From Candidatus Nitrosopumilus sp. (GTDB lineage Archaea; Thermoproteota; Nitrososphaeria; Nitrososphaerales; Nitrosopumilaceae): a stretch of DNA of 45,648 nucleotides. This document shows positions 1-7,714 of this stretch, in pieces. The translations under genes were made by a program, and so were the position numbers. The notes under the pieces are model-generated. The model worked only from the letters and a program-made list of their open reading frames with translations, had not been told where the DNA came from and searched no databases. The number at the start of each line of letters is the position of its first letter. Positions within the stretch are counted from its first letter, which is position 1. The stretch is from contig JAPFQF010000001.1 in NCBI GenBank assembly GCA_029255365.1, positions 1 through 45,648 of the forward strand, written 5' to 3'.

Positions 1-63
1 TTTTCCTCTTCGTAGAATTTCAGTTACCCTATTTCCACATTTTTTGCATTTAATTTTATGCAT
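1..63 (-). CDS. Partial Zn-ribbon protein (N-terminus only)
   Basis: An open minus-strand frame starts at an ATG at 63 and runs off the left edge. The 21 visible residues begin MHKIKCKKCGNRV, with a CxxC knuckle at residues 6-9 typical of a zinc ribbon, followed by a basic stretch. The frame stays open upstream to an in-frame ATG at 120, but the Cys knuckle close to the N-terminus favours 63. A TTCTATATAAT element lies about 35 bp upstream of this start, resembling the elements at the phosphate-uptake promoters. Function cannot be read from so short a fragment. Confidence 0.5.
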   Translation of the reverse strand, partial: MHKIKCKKCGNRVTEILRRGK

Positions 64-96
64 GATTAGTTTAACAATATGCGATGTAAAAGAGTA

Positions 97-107
97 TTCT
101 ATATAAT
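97..107. promoter_or_regulatory. TTCTATATA-type regulatory element, copy near left edge
   Basis: TTCTATATAAT matches the left half and centre of the palindrome TTCTATATAGAA found before pstS. It lies upstream of the partial minus-strand gene that starts at 63. As a single imperfect copy in AT-rich DNA it is weaker evidence than the paired copies at 295-324. Confidence 0.35.
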
Positions 108-294
108 TTACAAATAACATGTAAAAAAATAAAAAAATACATGTTAGCAAAATAGTTAACAGAACATCATAGTCTTTATAAAAACATAATTTTGAACATT
201 CGTTTGAAAAGATATCTTTTTACATTTGAGAGAGGTTCAATTTTTTGAATTATGAAAAATACGAATTATGATAAAAATTACAGAGTCTGAAAAA

Positions 295-324
295 TTCTAT
301 ATAGTAAAAAAACATTCTATATGG
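295..324. promoter_or_regulatory. Paired TTCTATATAG elements before the lysine-rich gene
   Basis: Two copies, TTCTATATAG at 295-304 and TTCTATATGG at 315-324, start exactly 20 bp apart on the same strand. They lie upstream of the AT-rich TATA region (about 335-355) of the gene starting at 375. The same core occurs at the pstS and pstC/AbrB-PhoU promoters, also upstream of the TATA box, which is an activator-like position. The regulator is unknown; the AbrB-PhoU protein at 30788-31810 is a candidate. Confidence 0.5.
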
Positions 325-374
325 TTAAAAAACATTTAATAAAAGTATTTTAATACTATCAAAAAATACATGTT

Positions 375-716
375 ATGTCTAAAGATCAATTTTCAGAATT
401 AATCAAACAAGAAAAACTAAAAATTAAAGATCTAAAAAACAAAATAAAACAAGATAAAGCGGAATTAAAAAAGACAAAGGCAGAGACAAAAAAGACGATA
501 ACAGCAATAAAAATTGCTGAAAAGAAAAAGAACAAGGAATTAAAAAAAACAGCACAAATTGAAGCAAAAAAGAAAAAATTAGAGTTAAAAAATAAATTCA
601 AAGAAACAAAGCAACATGTCAAACAAACAAAAAAGATAGCAAGGAAAGAAGCAAAATCAAAAATAAAATCTGCCAAAAACATACTAAACCAGATAAAAAA
701 AGATGCAAAAATCTAG
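375..716 (+). CDS. Lysine-rich coiled-coil protein, 113 aa
   Basis: I do not recognise a named family. About 40 of 113 residues are lysine, with almost no Arg, Cys, Trp or Pro, and hydrophobic residues recur with heptad-like spacing (LKIKDLKNKIKQDKAELKK), so the chain should form a long, strongly basic helix or coiled coil. No signal peptide or membrane segment is visible. It is convergent with the CHAD gene, ending 15 bp from it. Two TTCTATATA-type elements and an AT-rich promoter precede it. The charge suggests binding to a polyanion (DNA, RNA or polyphosphate); the neighbouring CHAD and Ppx genes and the shared promoter element make polyphosphate attractive, but that is inference. The reverse frame of about 98 codons is a shadow of the lysine codons. 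Confidence 0.75.
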   Translation: MSKDQFSELIKQEKLKIKDLKNKIKQDKAELKKTKAETKKTITAIKIAEKKKNKELKKTAQIEAKKKKLELKNKFKETKQHVKQTKKIARKEAKSKIKSAKNILNQIKKDAKI

Positions 717-731
717 AAAATTTCTAGTCCA

Positions 732-1490
732 TCAATCAGATAACGAATTAGATAATTTTTTATAAATTTGATTACGATTTTCTTCTTCCCTAAAAATAAA
801 TGATTCTAGTTCGGGAAATTTTTTAGAATATTTCTTAAGAAAATCAATCATCATATCACAATCATGTATAGTTCCCAATAGGTTTTGTAATAATTTCATT
901 TTAATTATAAGATGACGGTAAGAATCATTAGGATCAATTTCAAGAATATAACGAAGTTTTTTTACAGTTTTTCGCATAAAATGTAATTCCTCTATTTTAG
1001 ATTTATCAGATGAAACTACAGGTAATAAATTCTGAATTTTTTCTAAAAGTAAAGAAATTGTTTTTTCAAATTTTGGGATTATTTTTTCTGCATTGCCTTC
1101 TTTAAGGTGTGAAATATTTTTTTTAGATAAATTTTTTGCTAGTTTTAATATTTCTTGGATATTTTTTTCTTTTTTCTGAATAAGATATCGTACTGAGTCA
1201 GAGTCATCAGTGAACCCGTAATTCAAGAGTTTGCTAATAATAACATCAAAATCTCGAACCGCACTATTTTTTCTAAACAATAATTTGCATGCAGAAACAA
1301 AATCATCTATTTTTTTCCTTTTAAATGAATCTGGAAAAATTATGTATGCCGATTCTAATCTTCGAATTGATGTACGCAAATCATGAATTTCTTTTTCTCC
1401 TTGTTTATTCAAATAATTTTCTATTTTTTTTTGTGAATCACGTTGTTTTTCTTGAAATATTTTTTGAAATACTTCATTTACATTATTCAT
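732..1490 (-). CDS. CHAD domain protein
   Basis: This 252-aa all-helical protein has the CHAD (conserved histidine alpha-helical domain) hallmarks: EIHDLRTSIRRLESA near residues 34-48 and LHFMRKTVKKLRY near 168-180, two His/Arg/Lys-rich motifs that build a basic channel. CHAD proteins bind inorganic polyphosphate and are often found with polyphosphate enzymes. The start overlaps the stop of the upstream kinase-like gene by 4 bp (ATGA), so it is translated from the same operon. It lacks a fused CYTH domain, so it is probably a polyphosphate-binding rather than catalytic component. Confidence 0.88.
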   Translation of the reverse strand: MNNVNEVFQKIFQEKQRDSQKKIENYLNKQGEKEIHDLRTSIRRLESAYIIFPDSFKRKKIDDFVSACKLLFRKNSAVRDFDVIISKLLNYGFTDDSDSVRYLIQKKEKNIQEILKLAKNLSKKNISHLKEGNAEKIIPKFEKTISLLLEKIQNLLPVVSSDKSKIEELHFMRKTVKKLRYILEIDPNDSYRHLIIKMKLLQNLLGTIHDCDMMIDFLKKYSKKFPELESFIFREEENRNQIYKKLSNSLSD

Positions 1491-2221
1491 GAGATTTTGG
1501 AAAGATACTTGCTAATTTGTTTTTCCAATCTTACATGGGTTTGTTCAATTGAATCATTCCCGTTGATAAATGTTAGATTGTATTTCTTTTTTAATACTAA
1601 AAATTCTTTGGCAAGTTTCTGTTGATATATAATAAATGATTCAAACATATCTTCAGATATTCCCAAATCTGCACCTGATTCATAATGATCCAAACTTTGT
1701 TTTTTTGCAAATACACGATGCACTAAAGCATATGGATCCACATCAATGTAAAAGGTCATATCAGGAATAAGAGCAAAATTATACAAATTACTAGACCACT
1801 TTCTTTTAACCCCCCTAACAGTATTTCTAGCCATTAATGTGTAGATATAACGATCTGCCAGAACCACATATCCTGCTTGAAGTGCTGGGATGATTTTCTG
1901 TTCTAACTGATCAGCAAAATCTGCAGCATAAAATAATGCAAGCGTTCTCTTTCCTAAAGATATGTTTCGTTTAGCTTCTAAAATTCCTTGACCAATAAGT
2001 TCTGACCGATTTAATCCTGTATTCAGAACAGCATAACCATCCGCTTCAAGTTTTGTAGTGAGCATTTCAATTTGAGTACTACGTCCAGATGCATCAGGTC
2101 CCTCTACAACAATTAATCTACCAGATATTTCAAGATCTTTGAGGTAAGGCAGACCACCGATTTTTTTTGTTCCATACCACTTAGGCTTTCTTGTTTTAAC
2201 GGCTCTAACCAAATCCGCCAT
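1487..2221 (-). CDS. Thymidylate-kinase-like P-loop protein with altered Walker A
   Basis: This 244-aa protein has the TMPK fold signature: a P loop near residues 41-48, then an ADRYIYT (DRY-type) motif and an IDVDP strand. The Walker A reads GPDASGRS, with Arg47 (codon CGT) where almost all P-loop kinases have Lys. It has about 35 extra N-terminal residues compared with typical TMPKs. It abuts a second, canonical TMPK-like gene and overlaps the CHAD gene by 4 bp. It may be a dTMP kinase, a regulatory partner of its neighbour, or a kinase for another phosphorylated substrate. The polyphosphate neighbourhood is suggestive because PPK2 enzymes share this fold. Confidence 0.8.
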   Translation of the reverse strand: MADLVRAVKTRKPKWYGTKKIGGLPYLKDLEISGRLIVVEGPDASGRSTQIEMLTTKLEADGYAVLNTGLNRSELIGQGILEAKRNISLGKRTLALFYAADFADQLEQKIIPALQAGYVVLADRYIYTLMARNTVRGVKRKWSSNLYNFALIPDMTFYIDVDPYALVHRVFAKKQSLDHYESGADLGISEDMFESFIIYQQKLAKEFLVLKKKYNLTFINGNDSIEQTHVRLEKQISKYLSKIS

Positions 2222-2932
2222 TTATGGAACCTCCATTACTGTTTTCTTTTTTGTTTTCTTTGGAAGAATCTTTCGCACTTGTTCTCTCATAATTTTTTGT
2301 TGCTCTTGAATTGGTTCTGTTGCATCCATGACATAAAAATTTTCTATCTTACTCATCGCTTCATATTGAGATACAATTCTACTCTGAAATATTCTAAAAC
2401 TTTCATAGAGATCTTTGGATAAATTGAGATCCATTCCGGCTTCATAGAATTTCAACTTAGGTCTGCCAGCAAGAATTCTATCCATTGCAGTATCTAATGG
2501 AACTCTAAAGTAAAATGCAATATCAGGTTTTATTGCAAAATCATATACCCCTCTCACCCAATTAGAATTACAACCTCTAGTTGAATCTCTTGCATATGCA
2601 GTATAGATATAACGATCTGCCAGAACAAAATACCCTGCACGTAATAATGGCAATATATTTCGTTCAAATCTATCTGTAAAATCGGTTGCATGAAGCAAGC
2701 TAAAAGTGATAGGAGTTAGATTTTCTTTCTTTTTACCTTTTGAAGTTACCGCTTTAACTAATTCTGATGAATTCCATTCAGTTCTAAATACTTCAAACCC
2801 ATTATATCGTAACCATTTTTCAAGTAAACGAAGTTGTGTGGACTTTCCAGAGCCATCAATTCCTTCTACCACTATAAGTTTTCCAGGTAGATCAATATGT
2901 TTTGTATTTTTTTTAGATATACCAGACAACAT
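2222..2932 (-). CDS. tmk: Thymidylate kinase family protein (canonical P loop)
   Basis: This 236-aa protein has a standard Walker A (VVEGIDGSGKSTQL, Lys30), the ADRYIYT motif that binds the nucleotide, an Arg-containing LID-like segment and a basic C-terminal tail (KKTKKKTVMEVP). TMPKs transfer phosphate from ATP to dTMP. It shares the overall plan of the adjacent downstream gene, with which it is directly abutted (stop and start adjacent), so the pair arose by duplication and is co-transcribed. ATG at 2932 is preceded by an AT-rich promoter region holding a TTCTATAGA sequence at 2965-2973, a shortened form of the phosphate-promoter element. Which paralogue supplies dTDP cannot be told from sequence. 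Confidence 0.85.
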   Translation of the reverse strand: MLSGISKKNTKHIDLPGKLIVVEGIDGSGKSTQLRLLEKWLRYNGFEVFRTEWNSSELVKAVTSKGKKKENLTPITFSLLHATDFTDRFERNILPLLRAGYFVLADRYIYTAYARDSTRGCNSNWVRGVYDFAIKPDIAFYFRVPLDTAMDRILAGRPKLKFYEAGMDLNLSKDLYESFRIFQSRIVSQYEAMSKIENFYVMDATEPIQEQQKIMREQVRKILPKKTKKKTVMEVP

Positions 2933-2993
2933 GTAATTTACATTTCAGTACATATGTATAGACTTTCTATAGATATTATGTAATTACAATATA

Positions 2994-4589
2994 TCACACT
3001 ATATGTATAGGTCCTGAATCAGTCACAGATTTTTGATAAATTATGTTAGAGTTAACAGAAATATCGAGCGCAATCTCTAATCGTTCACACGCTTGATGTA
3101 GTAACACTTCAGGAAAAATGCTAGTTTTGGGGAAAATTGAAAGTTCAATTGAATTTGAAGATTTGGAGATTGCATTTATTTTTGCACATGTTTTGTGAAA
3201 GATATCACAAAGAGAAACAATAGAGGATATTTTTTTAATTAATTTTTTATCATTCATTTCTAAAATGTTTTCAAATTTTAGAATAAGTGGATCTGCCTTT
3301 TTTTTCTTTTTGGAATAGATTAAAGCTAATGCAGCAATTAATTGATCTCTGTGACTGAGGGAACTATCATCATCCATAATTGAGTACAATACATTATCAA
3401 TATTCCTAAAAGACCATAATTTATCAATTTGAGTTAACGCAAAAGCAAGTAAAAATCTTTCATGATCAGATAACAAATTCATTGAAAACATTAACCTTAC
3501 AAGATCTTCAACAGATTCAGATAATTCTTCAATTTGCGAAGAGAGATAAATAATATCTTTTATATTTGAATAAGTGATACTTTGATTTTCAAATTCTTTT
3601 GGATATTGTAATGATAGTGCAAGAGTACCCTCACTAAGTCCATGAGCACTAATAGTTAATTTGTTAAAACCTAACTTTTTCATAATTTGGATAATTACAA
3701 GATTTCCAGATCTAACAGTATCTGCACGGCCACTTCCAATAGATTCTATCTTGGTAATTTTATCTACAGACAATGAACGAATTTTTTTAGAGATTGTTTC
3801 TAAAGAATCATAACTAATTTCATAATTGTGTAATTTTGAAAGAGGATAGTTTTTAGATCGCTGATCATATTTCCCTAATGCACGTAACACTCCACCCACA
3901 CCAACTAAAACTAGATCTTCGTGATTTAAAATACCCAGTTCTTCTTTAGTTGGAAGAATTTTAAAAATATGTTTTTCCATATCGTAATAATTAGTAGTTT
4001 CAAATCCCTTATCTTCTGAAAACATTTGAGTTAGTTTTAAGGCACCAAGCGGTAAAGAAATGACTTTTTTGATTTCAAAGTCTTGAGCAAATACAATTTC
4101 AAGACTACCACCACCAATATCAAAAAACAATACAGACGGAATTCTTAAAGAACGAATAGCCCCAGTATAAGAAAACACTGCTTCATCATGTTCAGATAGA
4201 ATTGTAAAGTCAAATTTAGTTTCTTTATTAATTCTCTCTATTATTTCAAACCTATTTTTAGCATCCCTTATTGCACTTGTAGCAACAGAAATCACATAAT
4301 TCACATCTTCAAAATCAACTATATTTCGAAACAACTTTAATGTTTCAATAGTTTTAACAATATAGTCTTCTTTCAGAATCCCTAGATCTAGACCCTCAGA
4401 AAGTTTCAATCGTACAGATTCCTGATGATATGGTTTGTAATTATTATATGTATTAATTTTATAATTTACCAATTTCACAGAATTTGAACCAAGATCTAAG
4501 ACAGATGCAATTCCTAATTTTCCGACATCAGAAATTCTAGCCAATTCATCTTTTTTTATTTTTTTATTTGATTTATTCATCATTACCAA
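2994..4589 (-). CDS. ppx: Ppx/GppA family exopolyphosphatase
   Basis: This 531-aa protein has the ASKHA phosphatase motifs of Ppx/GppA: VLDLGSNSVKL near residue 30, VATSAIRDAKN, the phosphate-binding DIGGGSLEIVF, SLPLGALKLT and HGLSEGTLA. A C-terminal alpha-helical HD-like region follows from about residue 340. The family hydrolyses terminal phosphates of polyphosphate or pppGpp; in archaea polyphosphate is the likely substrate. Several Met codons cluster at the start (MVMMNKSN); initiation at 4589 or 4580 is equally possible. It lies 11 bp after sixA and 61 bp before the kinase pair, all on the minus strand. Confidence 0.92.
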   Translation of the reverse strand: MVMMNKSNKKIKKDELARISDVGKLGIASVLDLGSNSVKLVNYKINTYNNYKPYHQESVRLKLSEGLDLGILKEDYIVKTIETLKLFRNIVDFEDVNYVISVATSAIRDAKNRFEIIERINKETKFDFTILSEHDEAVFSYTGAIRSLRIPSVLFFDIGGGSLEIVFAQDFEIKKVISLPLGALKLTQMFSEDKGFETTNYYDMEKHIFKILPTKEELGILNHEDLVLVGVGGVLRALGKYDQRSKNYPLSKLHNYEISYDSLETISKKIRSLSVDKITKIESIGSGRADTVRSGNLVIIQIMKKLGFNKLTISAHGLSEGTLALSLQYPKEFENQSITYSNIKDIIYLSSQIEELSESVEDLVRLMFSMNLLSDHERFLLAFALTQIDKLWSFRNIDNVLYSIMDDDSSLSHRDQLIAALALIYSKKKKKADPLILKFENILEMNDKKLIKKISSIVSLCDIFHKTCAKINAISKSSNSIELSIFPKTSIFPEVLLHQACERLEIALDISVNSNIIYQKSVTDSGPIHIV

Positions 4590-4600
4590 AACAATTTTGT

Positions 4601-5098
4601 CTATTTACATAATTTCAATTGCTTTGGAGTTAAAATACTTTGTAATGTTCCAACGATTCTTGATTTTGATAAGGTTATACTCATAGATACAAAACCGCCT
4701 TTCTTGAGATTAATTGTAACATCACATGAAGATACTATTGATGAAATTAAATTTGTAAGATTTGGTTCATGCCCAACAAGAAGTATTTTTGTATCAGAAC
4801 TTAATTTTAAGAATTTTTTGTGTATATCCAAAACATCAGATTCGGGTTTTAATTCATCCCAAATAATTATTTTTTTTTTCTTTACTAAAAGTTGTTTAGC
4901 AATTATTTCTGCGGTTTCTTGTGCTCTAACTAAAGGACTAGTAAATATATAATCAACTTGAATACCAAAAATTTTCAGTGCTTTTGAGACGTATTCAAGT
5001 TCTCGGACACCGGTTTTAGTTAATCTTCTTTTTGCATCACTAGAGATGTTTTGAGAGACCTCTTCAGCTTTTCCATGTCTAATAATGTAAAGTTCCAT
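4601..5098 (-). CDS. sixA: SixA-type histidine phosphatase
   Basis: This 165-aa protein belongs to the histidine phosphatase superfamily: MELYIIRHGKAEE carries the catalytic RHG at the N-terminus, and LLVGHEPNLTNLI supplies the second catalytic His. Length and motif context match SixA, which removes phosphate from phosphohistidine. It is the first gene of the minus-strand polyphosphate cluster, with ppx 11 bp downstream. TATA-like sequences (minus-strand ACTATAAACC at about 5127-5136) lie about 30 bp before the ATG. In this context it may act on small phosphoesters or on histidine phosphates linked to phosphate metabolism; substrate is unknown. Confidence 0.9.
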   Translation of the reverse strand: MELYIIRHGKAEEVSQNISSDAKRRLTKTGVRELEYVSKALKIFGIQVDYIFTSPLVRAQETAEIIAKQLLVKKKKIIIWDELKPESDVLDIHKKFLKLSSDTKILLVGHEPNLTNLISSIVSSCDVTINLKKGGFVSMSITLSKSRIVGTLQSILTPKQLKLCK

Positions 5099-5740
5099 AT
5101 TTTTCTAGTTAAGCATACTGGTAGGGTTTATAGTTAATGCGGTCATTTTATAAAGTTTCTCCTTTTGCTAATAAAATTGCTTAAGAATGAATTTTTTTTA
5201 CTTGCAAAATGGATTTTATAGATTTCAAGGAAAATGGAAGCAACGTGGATTAGGAAAACTAGGTAGAAACGAGATTGAACACTTGGATACATTTGAACGA
5301 GTTGGCAAATTGTTTTATCAATTTATAGTGAAACACAATAGTTGATTACGGTCTAGTATTCGTACAAATAAAATAGATAACATTGGAAAAATACAACCAA
5401 TCACTAGAGAAGTGAATCTCAATGCAGACAGGAAAAGACTTTGGCTTGATCCCATAACCGCAATTGCGACAAGATTCATCGGGCAATTTTTACATGGTTG
5501 GTTTTGAAAATACTCATTTTAACCACTAGAAAATTGAGAATGTCGTATGTGGAATCAATCAGTTGATTTAATCCAGAATCAGATCAATCTGCGATTGGAC
5601 CTGAAATCCATGCCTGCATGCGTCCGTTTTAAGTCCAAAATGGCAGCCGAATCCACGCGTGGTTGAACCGACATCGCATGATCTGCTCCGACAACCCACG
5701 TTTCGCAGGTCTTATCTAATTCAAAGATTCAAGTACAGTT
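5099..5740. other. 642-bp spacer with interrupted reading frame
   Basis: No confident gene is seen. The left part holds the minus-strand sixA promoter. The middle has a plus-strand frame open from ATG 5187 to TGA 5507, broken by one TGA at 5343-5345. The right part has higher GC and a 10-bp perfect palindrome CCACGCGTGG at 5653-5662 before the cyclophilin-like gene. The spacer also marks the change from the very AT-rich block on the left to the more balanced composition on the right. Confidence 0.5.
5187..5507 (+). pseudogene. Possible broken or small gene(s), single in-frame TGA
   Basis: From ATG 5187 a 52-codon frame (beginning MNFFYLQNGFYRFQGKWKQ) ends at TGA 5343-5345. The same frame then stays open for another 53 codons to TGA 5507, with a protein-like composition (for example LWLDPITAIATRF). 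The second half has no ATG, only an internal GTG. It could be a gene with one nonsense mutation, a 52-aa small protein with a chance open frame after it, or noncoding DNA. No family is recognised. Confidence 0.3.
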
Positions 5741-6130
5741 ATGAAATATTCAGTTGTGGTGGAAATTCCATATTCGTCAAACATACTTTTGGAATTGGAT
5801 GACGGCGATTCCCCAAACACCGTCAATGATTTTGTTTCAAAGCTGCCCTTTACGGTGGATCTTAATGTTTGGGGGGATGAAATTTACACGTCAAAATCGC
5901 CAATCTCGCAACCTGAAGAAAATGCGAAATCCCCAGTCCTGCTAAACGATGTTGCGTACTGGCCCACTGGCAAGGCAATCTGCCTGTTTTACGGCCCTAC
6001 GCCCATCGGCAATCCTGGGGAGATCACTCCCGCATCCCCTGTCAATGTAATTGGGAAGATAATCTCCCCGGACAAAAGCATCCTGAATGACGTCCATAGC
6101 GAGCGTGCCACGTTTAGTCTGCGGTCTTGA
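5741..6130 (+). CDS. Cyclophilin-like fold protein
   Basis: This 129-aa protein resembles the archaeal/bacterial cyclophilin-like family (Cyclophil_like, the TM1367 type). It starts with a beta strand (MKYSVVVEIPYSS), then a TVNDFVSKLPFTVDLNVWGDEIYTS segment and the characteristic DVAYWPTGKAICLFYGPTPI core, ending with a PVNVIGKI strand. Members have a cyclophilin barrel, but prolyl isomerase activity is not established and the biochemical role is unknown. It converges with the JAMM protease gene, the two stops being 1 bp apart. Confidence 0.8.
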   Translation: MKYSVVVEIPYSSNILLELDDGDSPNTVNDFVSKLPFTVDLNVWGDEIYTSKSPISQPEENAKSPVLLNDVAYWPTGKAICLFYGPTPIGNPGEITPASPVNVIGKIISPDKSILNDVHSERATFSLRS

Positions 6131-6131
6131 A

Positions 6132-6569
6132 TCACTCTTCTATGGGAATTTCTACAATATCTGATTCAAGCAAATACGCTCTGAAATTTTTGTTGATTCC
6201 GGAATAGATTACCCATGCGACTGGATTGATTTGCATGAATTTTTTATCAGTGTTTGACGGATATGCGTCCGAATCCGGGTGCGAGTGGAATATTCCCACA
6301 ACTTCCATTTTTTTCTCTTCGGCCATTTTGTATGCCTCGATTAGCTGCTTGCTTGAGATTGTAAAGTTTACTGGAGAGTTTTCGATGTTTTCTGTCAGGA
6401 ACAAATCCAAAACCTGGTTATTTTTTCCAAAGAGTATGGCGCATGATTCGTTTGGTTTTTGATTCTCCGAATATTCCGACAGAATTGTTTTGTCCGATTC
6501 TGCTAGTCTGATTTTCTGCAAATCTATTCTACGTTGACAGTTCCAATCATCCATGGGTGTAAAATGCAC
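6132..6569 (-). CDS. JAMM (JAB1/MPN/Mov34) metalloprotease
   Basis: The 145-aa protein carries a full JAMM motif: Glu41 in ESCAILFGK and the zinc-binding HSHPDSDAYPSNTD (His95, His97, Ser105, Asp108). Archaeal single-domain JAMM proteins act as desampylases that cleave ubiquitin-like (SAMP) modifiers from proteins or process their C-termini. The ATG at 6569 overlaps the end of the upstream cupredoxin gene by 46 bp. An internal ATG at 6554 and a TTG at 6521 just past that gene's stop are alternatives; the JAMM core would survive any of these. It probably depends on transcription from the cupredoxin promoter. Confidence 0.88.
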   Translation of the reverse strand: MHFTPMDDWNCQRRIDLQKIRLAESDKTILSEYSENQKPNESCAILFGKNNQVLDLFLTENIENSPVNFTISSKQLIEAYKMAEEKKMEVVGIFHSHPDSDAYPSNTDKKFMQINPVAWVIYSGINKNFRAYLLESDIVEIPIEE

Positions 6570-7618
6570 CAGTAGTCATAAGTTCCCGCGTCTGCAAATG
6601 TGAACTCGTACGTGTCCCCTGCAGACAATATGTCTGAATCAAACATCCCGTCAGCCCCCTCGTTTGGATTGCCTGATGTTGCAGTGTGCATCACGTGGTC
6701 TGCATTCTCCCACAGTATGGTGGTCCCCGCAGCGACATTGACTGTTTCCGGATCGTAGAATATATTTCCGTCTTTGGGAACTGCAGCTCCTTTGGGAATC
6801 ATAACTTTGGTTGGCTCTTCCGCCGCCTCGATTACCAAGGTTGCAACCATCCAGGGATGTACTATGCACAAGTATTCGTGCTCGCCTGCTTCTAAATTAT
6901 TTGAATCCACTGAGAAAACTTCGCCTGGACTGATCAGACTTGAATCAAACGTTTCCCCAAAGTCTGCTGTGCTTGTTACCGTATGTACGACCGAATCCGC
7001 ATTGGTCCATTCAACTACATATCCCTGCGTGACAACTGCAATGTCTGGCGAATAATCTGGGTTGCCATCAACTACGGAATCTTTTAGAATTTCAATTGCA
7101 AATATTGGCCCTGACGGAGTAAGGTCTTCGGCCGGCTCTTCAACTCCTGCTTGTCGGGGAATCATGTACGTGTCAGGAGCTGAGAAAATTCCGAATGATA
7201 CCCACATGATAATTCCGACAACCGCTGCAATTGACACGATTGCCCCTATCGGCTTTACAACCGTGGGATGCTTCATTGATAAATATGCTATAATTATTGC
7301 GGGAAACGCGATTGCCATTAAAATTCCTGCTATTGTAACTGTATAGTTTGACGTGTTCATAACCATGGCATACATTCCAAATCCTAATCCGATTGACACA
7401 ATTACCAGAGTCGTTGCTTTGGCCCTGTTGCTTGTGGAAATTCCCCCATCTAAGATGCCTGCTACTAGTATAATCAATCCGACAAACATCGTAAGGCCAG
7501 TTAGTGCATGCATGCCGTCGATGAATGTGTGTGCAATACCTGCATACGATAATGTAAGTCCAGCTACACCTATAGCTGTAAGTCCCATTCCTGGCATCAT
7601 GAGGTCCCAATTACTCAT
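6524..7618 (-). CDS. Membrane protein with two C-terminal cupredoxin domains
   Basis: This 364-aa protein has about five N-terminal transmembrane helices (residues about 10-160), then two plastocyanin-like domains facing outside the membrane. Each keeps a type 1 copper site: an early His (SVVHTVTS; HVMHTATS) and a C-terminal cluster CxxHPWM (YLCIVHPWM; YWCILHPWM). Thaumarchaea rely on copper proteins in place of many heme proteins, so an electron-carrier role beside the respiratory or ammonia-oxidation chain is likely. It is divergent from the heme O synthase gene, sharing a promoter region of about 96 bp, which supports a respiratory link. Confidence 0.87.
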   Translation of the reverse strand: MSNWDLMMPGMGLTAIGVAGLTLSYAGIAHTFIDGMHALTGLTMFVGLIILVAGILDGGISTSNRAKATTLVIVSIGLGFGMYAMVMNTSNYTVTIAGILMAIAFPAIIIAYLSMKHPTVVKPIGAIVSIAAVVGIIMWVSFGIFSAPDTYMIPRQAGVEEPAEDLTPSGPIFAIEILKDSVVDGNPDYSPDIAVVTQGYVVEWTNADSVVHTVTSTADFGETFDSSLISPGEVFSVDSNNLEAGEHEYLCIVHPWMVATLVIEAAEEPTKVMIPKGAAVPKDGNIFYDPETVNVAAGTTILWENADHVMHTATSGNPNEGADGMFDSDILSAGDTYEFTFADAGTYDYWCILHPWMIGTVNVE

Positions 7619-7714
7619 TTAAAATAGCTGACAGGACTTGATACTTATTCCTTGCGAAATCATGCGGATCCATACAGAAGAAATTAAATGGCTTTGCAAT
7701 AGGGCTAGAGTGAA

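Noticed and set aside
386-682. 98-codon minus-strand frame rich in Phe opposite the lysine-rich gene
   Set aside because: It is the antisense of AAA/AAG codons (giving Phe) and has no promoter or family match.
5653-5662. Palindrome CCACGCGTGG as a possible operator
   Set aside because: It is short, single, about 80 bp from the next gene, and matches no other site in the window.
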